Shown one piece after another: positions 20,611 to 23,224 of a stretch of DNA of 23,224 bases. Every line of letters starts with the position of its first letter. Positions within the stretch are counted from its first letter, which is position 1. The stretch is taken from contig CAUGKA010000012.1 of NCBI GenBank assembly GCA_959599615.1, forward strand, positions 1 through 23,224, written 5' to 3'. A model generated the notes under the pieces. The model saw only the letters and a program-made list of their open reading frames with translations. It did not search any database and was not told where the DNA came from. Origin of the DNA: an uncultured Collinsella sp. GTDB lineage: Bacteria > Actinomycetota > Coriobacteriia > Coriobacteriales > Coriobacteriaceae. The translations under genes and the position numbers were made by a program.

Positions 20611-23224
20611 TGGCTGCCAAACTCATCGATCTTTCCTTTACGCTCAACGGCCGCAAGGTCAAGGTTCAGATTGCCCCCGACACCATGCTCTTTGCGCTGC
20701 TGCGCGAGCAGGGTTGCGCGTCGGTGCGCTGCGCCTGCGAAACCACCAACTGCGGTTTGTGCACGGTGTGGCTCGACGGCGACCCGGTGCTGAGCTGCTC
20801 GGTTCCCGCGGCACGCGTCGAGGGCCACACCATCACCACGCTCGAGGGTCTCAAGGCCGAGTCCGAGGCGCTCGCCCGCGCTATGGCTGCCGAGGGCGCC
20901 GAGCAGTGCGGCTTTTGCGCCCCCGGCCTCATCATGAACGTGCTGGCGCTCGCCCGCGCTGCCAAGGAGGACCCGAGCCTCGTCGCCACGCGCGAGGAGC
21001 TCTCGCGCCAGCTCGCCGGCAACCTGTGCCGTTGCAGCGGCTACGAGAGCCAGCTGCGCGCCATCGTCCGCTTCCTCAACGAGTCTGGCGTACAGGTGGG
21101 CTTTGAGATGCCCGAGCTGCCGGTCAACGACACCAGCTGCGACGGCGTTACCTACAAGCAGATTACCCACAAGCAGCCCAAGAAGGACTCGAAGGCCCTG
21201 CTCGAGGGCCGTCCCGTCTACACGGGCGATATGGTGCCCGCCGGCGCGCTCATCGTCAAACTCAAGCGCAGCCCCTATGCCCGCGCCAAGATCCGCTCCA
21301 TCGATACGTCGCGCGCCCTGAAGGTGCCTGGCGTGGTGGGCGTTTACACCTACGAGGACGTGCCCAAGCGCCGCTTTACCATCGCCGGTCAGAGCTATCC
21401 GCAGCCGAGTCCCTACGACCGCCTGATTCTCGAGAACCTCGTCCGTTACCAAAACGAAGAGGTGGCGATTGTCGCCGCCGAGACCGAGGAGGCTGCCGAC
21501 AAGGCGCTCAAGCTCATCAAGGTCGACTACGAGGTGCTCGAGCCCCTGCTCGACTTTACCCAGGCGCTCGATAACGACATCGTGGTCCACCCCGAGGGCG
21601 ACGTGACCTTTATGTTCCCGCAGGGCGGCGACGTCCCACGCAACCTGGTGTGCAGCGGTACCAGCGATTACGGCGATCTTGACGAGGCCTTCGCCCAGAG
21701 CGACATCGTCTTTGAGCGCACCTACACCAGCCAGGCCACGCAGACCGCGCCCATGGAGACCTTCCGCGCCTTCGCGACGACCGACGCGTTCGGCCGCATC
21801 TCCGTGACCACCTCGACGCAGGTGCCCTTCCACGTGCGCCGCATGGTCGCGCAGTCGCTCGACATTCCGCAGTCGCAGGTGCAGGTCATTAAGCCGCGCA
21901 TCGGCGGCGGCTTTGGCTCCAAGCAGACGGGCTGCTGCGAGATCTTCGTGGCGTTCGTCACCCAGCAGACTGGCCGTCCGAGCTACTGCTGCTACACCCG
22001 CGAGGAGACCATCACCGCGGGCAACTCGCGCCACCAGATGCAGATGACCGTTAAGCTGGGCGCCATGAACGACGGCACCATCACGGCCATCGACCTGCAT
22101 ACGCTGTCCAACGCCGGAGCGTATGGCGAGCACGCCACCACGACGATCGGCCTTTCGGGTCACAAGAGCCTGCCCATCTACAACCACGTGAAGGCGAGCC
22201 GCTTTAGCTGGGACGCCGTCTACACCAATACCAACCGCGGCGGCGCGTATCGTGGCTACGGTGCCACCCAGGGCCAGTTTGCCGTGGAGAGCGCCGTTAA
22301 CGAGCTCGCCGACATGCTGCACATGGACCCCGCCGACCTGCGCCTTAAGAACATCGTGCGCGAGGGCGAGATCATGCCGCAGTACTACAACGAGAAGCTC
22401 AACGCCTGCGCACTCGACCGCTGCCTGCTGCGCGCGATGGACATGATCGGTTGGCGCGACAAGCCGCTGGCCGTCGACCTGGGCGACCGCGTGCGTGCTC
22501 TGGGCTGTGCGCTCACCATGCAGGGCTCAGGCATTTCCAATGTCGACATCGCCGGCATCGATATGCGCCTGGAAGAGGACGGCTTCATTACCATCGGCAC
22601 CGGCGCCACCGATAACGGCATGGGTGTCGACACGATTCTGGCGCAGATTGCCGCCGAGGAGTTGGGCGTTGAAAGCTCGCTCATTGTGGTGCGCGGCGTG
22701 GACACCGACGTGTCGCCGTTCGACGCCGGTTCGTACGCGAGCTCCGGTACCTACGTGACGGGCCTTGCCGCCAAGAACGCCGCGACCGAGCTGCGCGAGA
22801 AGATTTGCGCCAAGGCCGCTCAGATGTGGGACGTTGACGCCGCCGACGTGGTCTTCGACGGCCAGTACGTGCGCCTGTCCGACGAGCGTGCCGCTCGTGA
22901 GCGCGGCCGCTACCTCACGCTGCGCGACTTTGCCAACCTGTGCGTCAAGAACATCGCGGGCGGCGACGCGCTGACCTCGCATGCCTCTGCCTGCCTGCCC
23001 GTTTCGCCTCCGCCGTTTATGGCCGGCATTGCCGAGGTCGAGGTCGACAAGGCCACCGGCAAGGTGACTGTGGTGGACTATGCGGCGGCCGTCGACTGCG
23101 GCACCGTGATCAACGAGGCGCTCGCGCGCGTTCAGGCCGAGGGCGGCATTGCCCAGGGTATCGGCCACGCGCTCTACGAGATCGTGGAGCACGACGACCG
23201 CGGTCGTCTGCGCACCGGCAACTT
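20610..23224 (+). CDS. Fused 2Fe-2S / molybdopterin subunit of a Mo hydroxylase, Se-dependent xanthine dehydrogenase type (partial)
   Basis: Open to the window edge, 871 residues so far. Residues 1-150 carry two 2Fe-2S domains: C43-x4-C48-x2-C51 with C63, and CGFCAPG (C100, C103) with LCRCSGY (C140, C142). From about residue 180 comes the Mo-binding part: a hammerhead region (GRPVYTGDMVPAGAL), KPRIGGGFGSKQ (GGGFG about 432-436), GGAYRGYGATQGQFAVE, and DAGSYASSGTYVTGLAAK. The Fe-S/Mo fusion is the architecture of the family annotated as selenium-dependent xanthine dehydrogenase, in which a labile selenium rather than Sec sits at Mo; no in-frame UGA is seen. The active-site glutamate near the C-terminus lies beyond the window. 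The nearby YedF, DUF3343, desulfurase and molybdopterin genes fit. Xanthine, purine or another heterocycle could be the substrate. Confidence 0.88.
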   Translation, partial: MAAKLIDLSFTLNGRKVKVQIAPDTMLFALLREQGCASVRCACETTNCGLCTVWLDGDPVLSCSVPAARVEGHTITTLEGLKAESEALARAMAAEGAEQCGFCAPGLIMNVLALARAAKEDPSLVATREELSRQLAGNLCRCSGYESQLRAIVRFLNESGVQVGFEMPELPVNDTSCDGVTYKQITHKQPKKDSKALLEGRPVYTGDMVPAGALIVKLKRSPYARAKIRSIDTSRALKVPGVVGVYTYEDVPKRRFTIAGQSYPQPSPYDRLILENLVRYQNEEVAIVAAETEEAADKALKLIKVDYEVLEPLLDFTQALDNDIVVHPEGDVTFMFPQGGDVPRNLVCSGTSDYGDLDEAFAQSDIVFERTYTSQATQTAPMETFRAFATTDAFGRISVTTSTQVPFHVRRMVAQSLDIPQSQVQVIKPRIGGGFGSKQTGCCEIFVAFVTQQTGRPSYCCYTREETITAGNSRHQMQMTVKLGAMNDGTITAIDLHTLSNAGAYGEHATTTIGLSGHKSLPIYNHVKASRFSWDAVYTNTNRGGAYRGYGATQGQFAVESAVNELADMLHMDPADLRLKNIVREGEIMPQYYNEKLNACALDRCLLRAMDMIGWRDKPLAVDLGDRVRALGCALTMQGSGISNVDIAGIDMRLEEDGFITIGTGATDNGMGVDTILAQIAAEELGVESSLIVVRGVDTDVSPFDAGSYASSGTYVTGLAAKNAATELREKICAKAAQMWDVDAADVVFDGQYVRLSDERAARERGRYLTLRDFANLCVKNIAGGDALTSHASACLPVSPPPFMAGIAEVEVDKATGKVTVVDYAAAVDCGTVINEALARVQAEGGIAQGIGHALYEIVEHDDRGRLRTGN

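Noticed and set aside
20607..22322. 571-residue minus-strand ORF opposite the Mo subunit
   Set aside because: Shadow frame of GC-rich coding DNA; composition is Val/Gly/Ala/His repeats without motifs, and the plus-strand frame has clear Fe-S and Mo motifs.
1..23224. CRISPR array, rRNA, insertion sequence with transposase, or integrase
   Set aside because: No regularly spaced direct repeats, no rRNA signature sequence and no transposase or integrase motifs were seen.

Overview
The window looks like chromosome from a high-G+C anaerobic actinobacterium of the Coriobacteriia. A Collinsella-like gut organism is my best guess, inferred from the gene mix, the uniform GC-rich codon use and the CCA-encoding tRNAs; no database was searched. 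The unifying theme is molybdenum plus selenium. In one 23 kb stretch there are two late molybdopterin genes (moeA, mogA), a molybdate ABC importer (modABC), the complete selenocysteine machinery (selD, selA, selB and tRNA-Sec), a second selenium-handling set (yedF, a DUF3343 putative Se/S carrier, a class V cysteine desulfurase/selenocysteine lyase-like enzyme), a formate/nitrite-family channel, and a molybdenum hydroxylase of the kind described as selenium-dependent xanthine dehydrogenase.

Layout. On the minus strand at the left are a diacylglycerol-kinase-family lipid kinase (cut by the window edge) and a CLC antiporter with fluoride-type motifs. From 2.54 kb everything reads on the plus strand: moeA-mogA with a strong terminator; a regulatory region with overlapping inverted repeats; modA-modB-modC, in which ModB carries an unusual secreted N-terminal region of about 190 residues; a 31-bp palindrome; a frameshifted remnant of a 2-hydroxyacyl-CoA dehydratase activase-like gene; the selD-yedF-DUF3343-desulfurase operon; brnQ; tRNA-Pro and tRNA-Gly; a short region flanked by a copy of the tRNA-Gly 3' end; the formate/nitrite channel; a long imperfect palindrome; selA-selB-tRNA-Sec; gdhA; and an FAD subunit followed by a fused 2Fe-2S/Mo subunit that runs off the right edge.

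How the genes fit together (inference). ModABC imports molybdate, MogA and MoeA insert Mo into molybdopterin, and SelD makes selenophosphate. Selenophosphate feeds two branches: tRNA-Sec/SelA/SelB for co-translational selenocysteine, for example in a formate dehydrogenase elsewhere in the genome that the formate channel would serve, and the YedF/DUF3343/desulfurase branch for the labile selenium of the Mo hydroxylase. SelD itself contains an in-frame UGA at codon 17 followed by a short stem-loop, so it is almost certainly a selenoprotein. A standard gene caller would truncate it.

The pathways are known in outline. The less ordinary points are the ModB extension, the mod operator region, the activase remnant beside selD, the tRNA-Gly scar, and the palindromes sharing the core AAAGGGACAG or a close variant.
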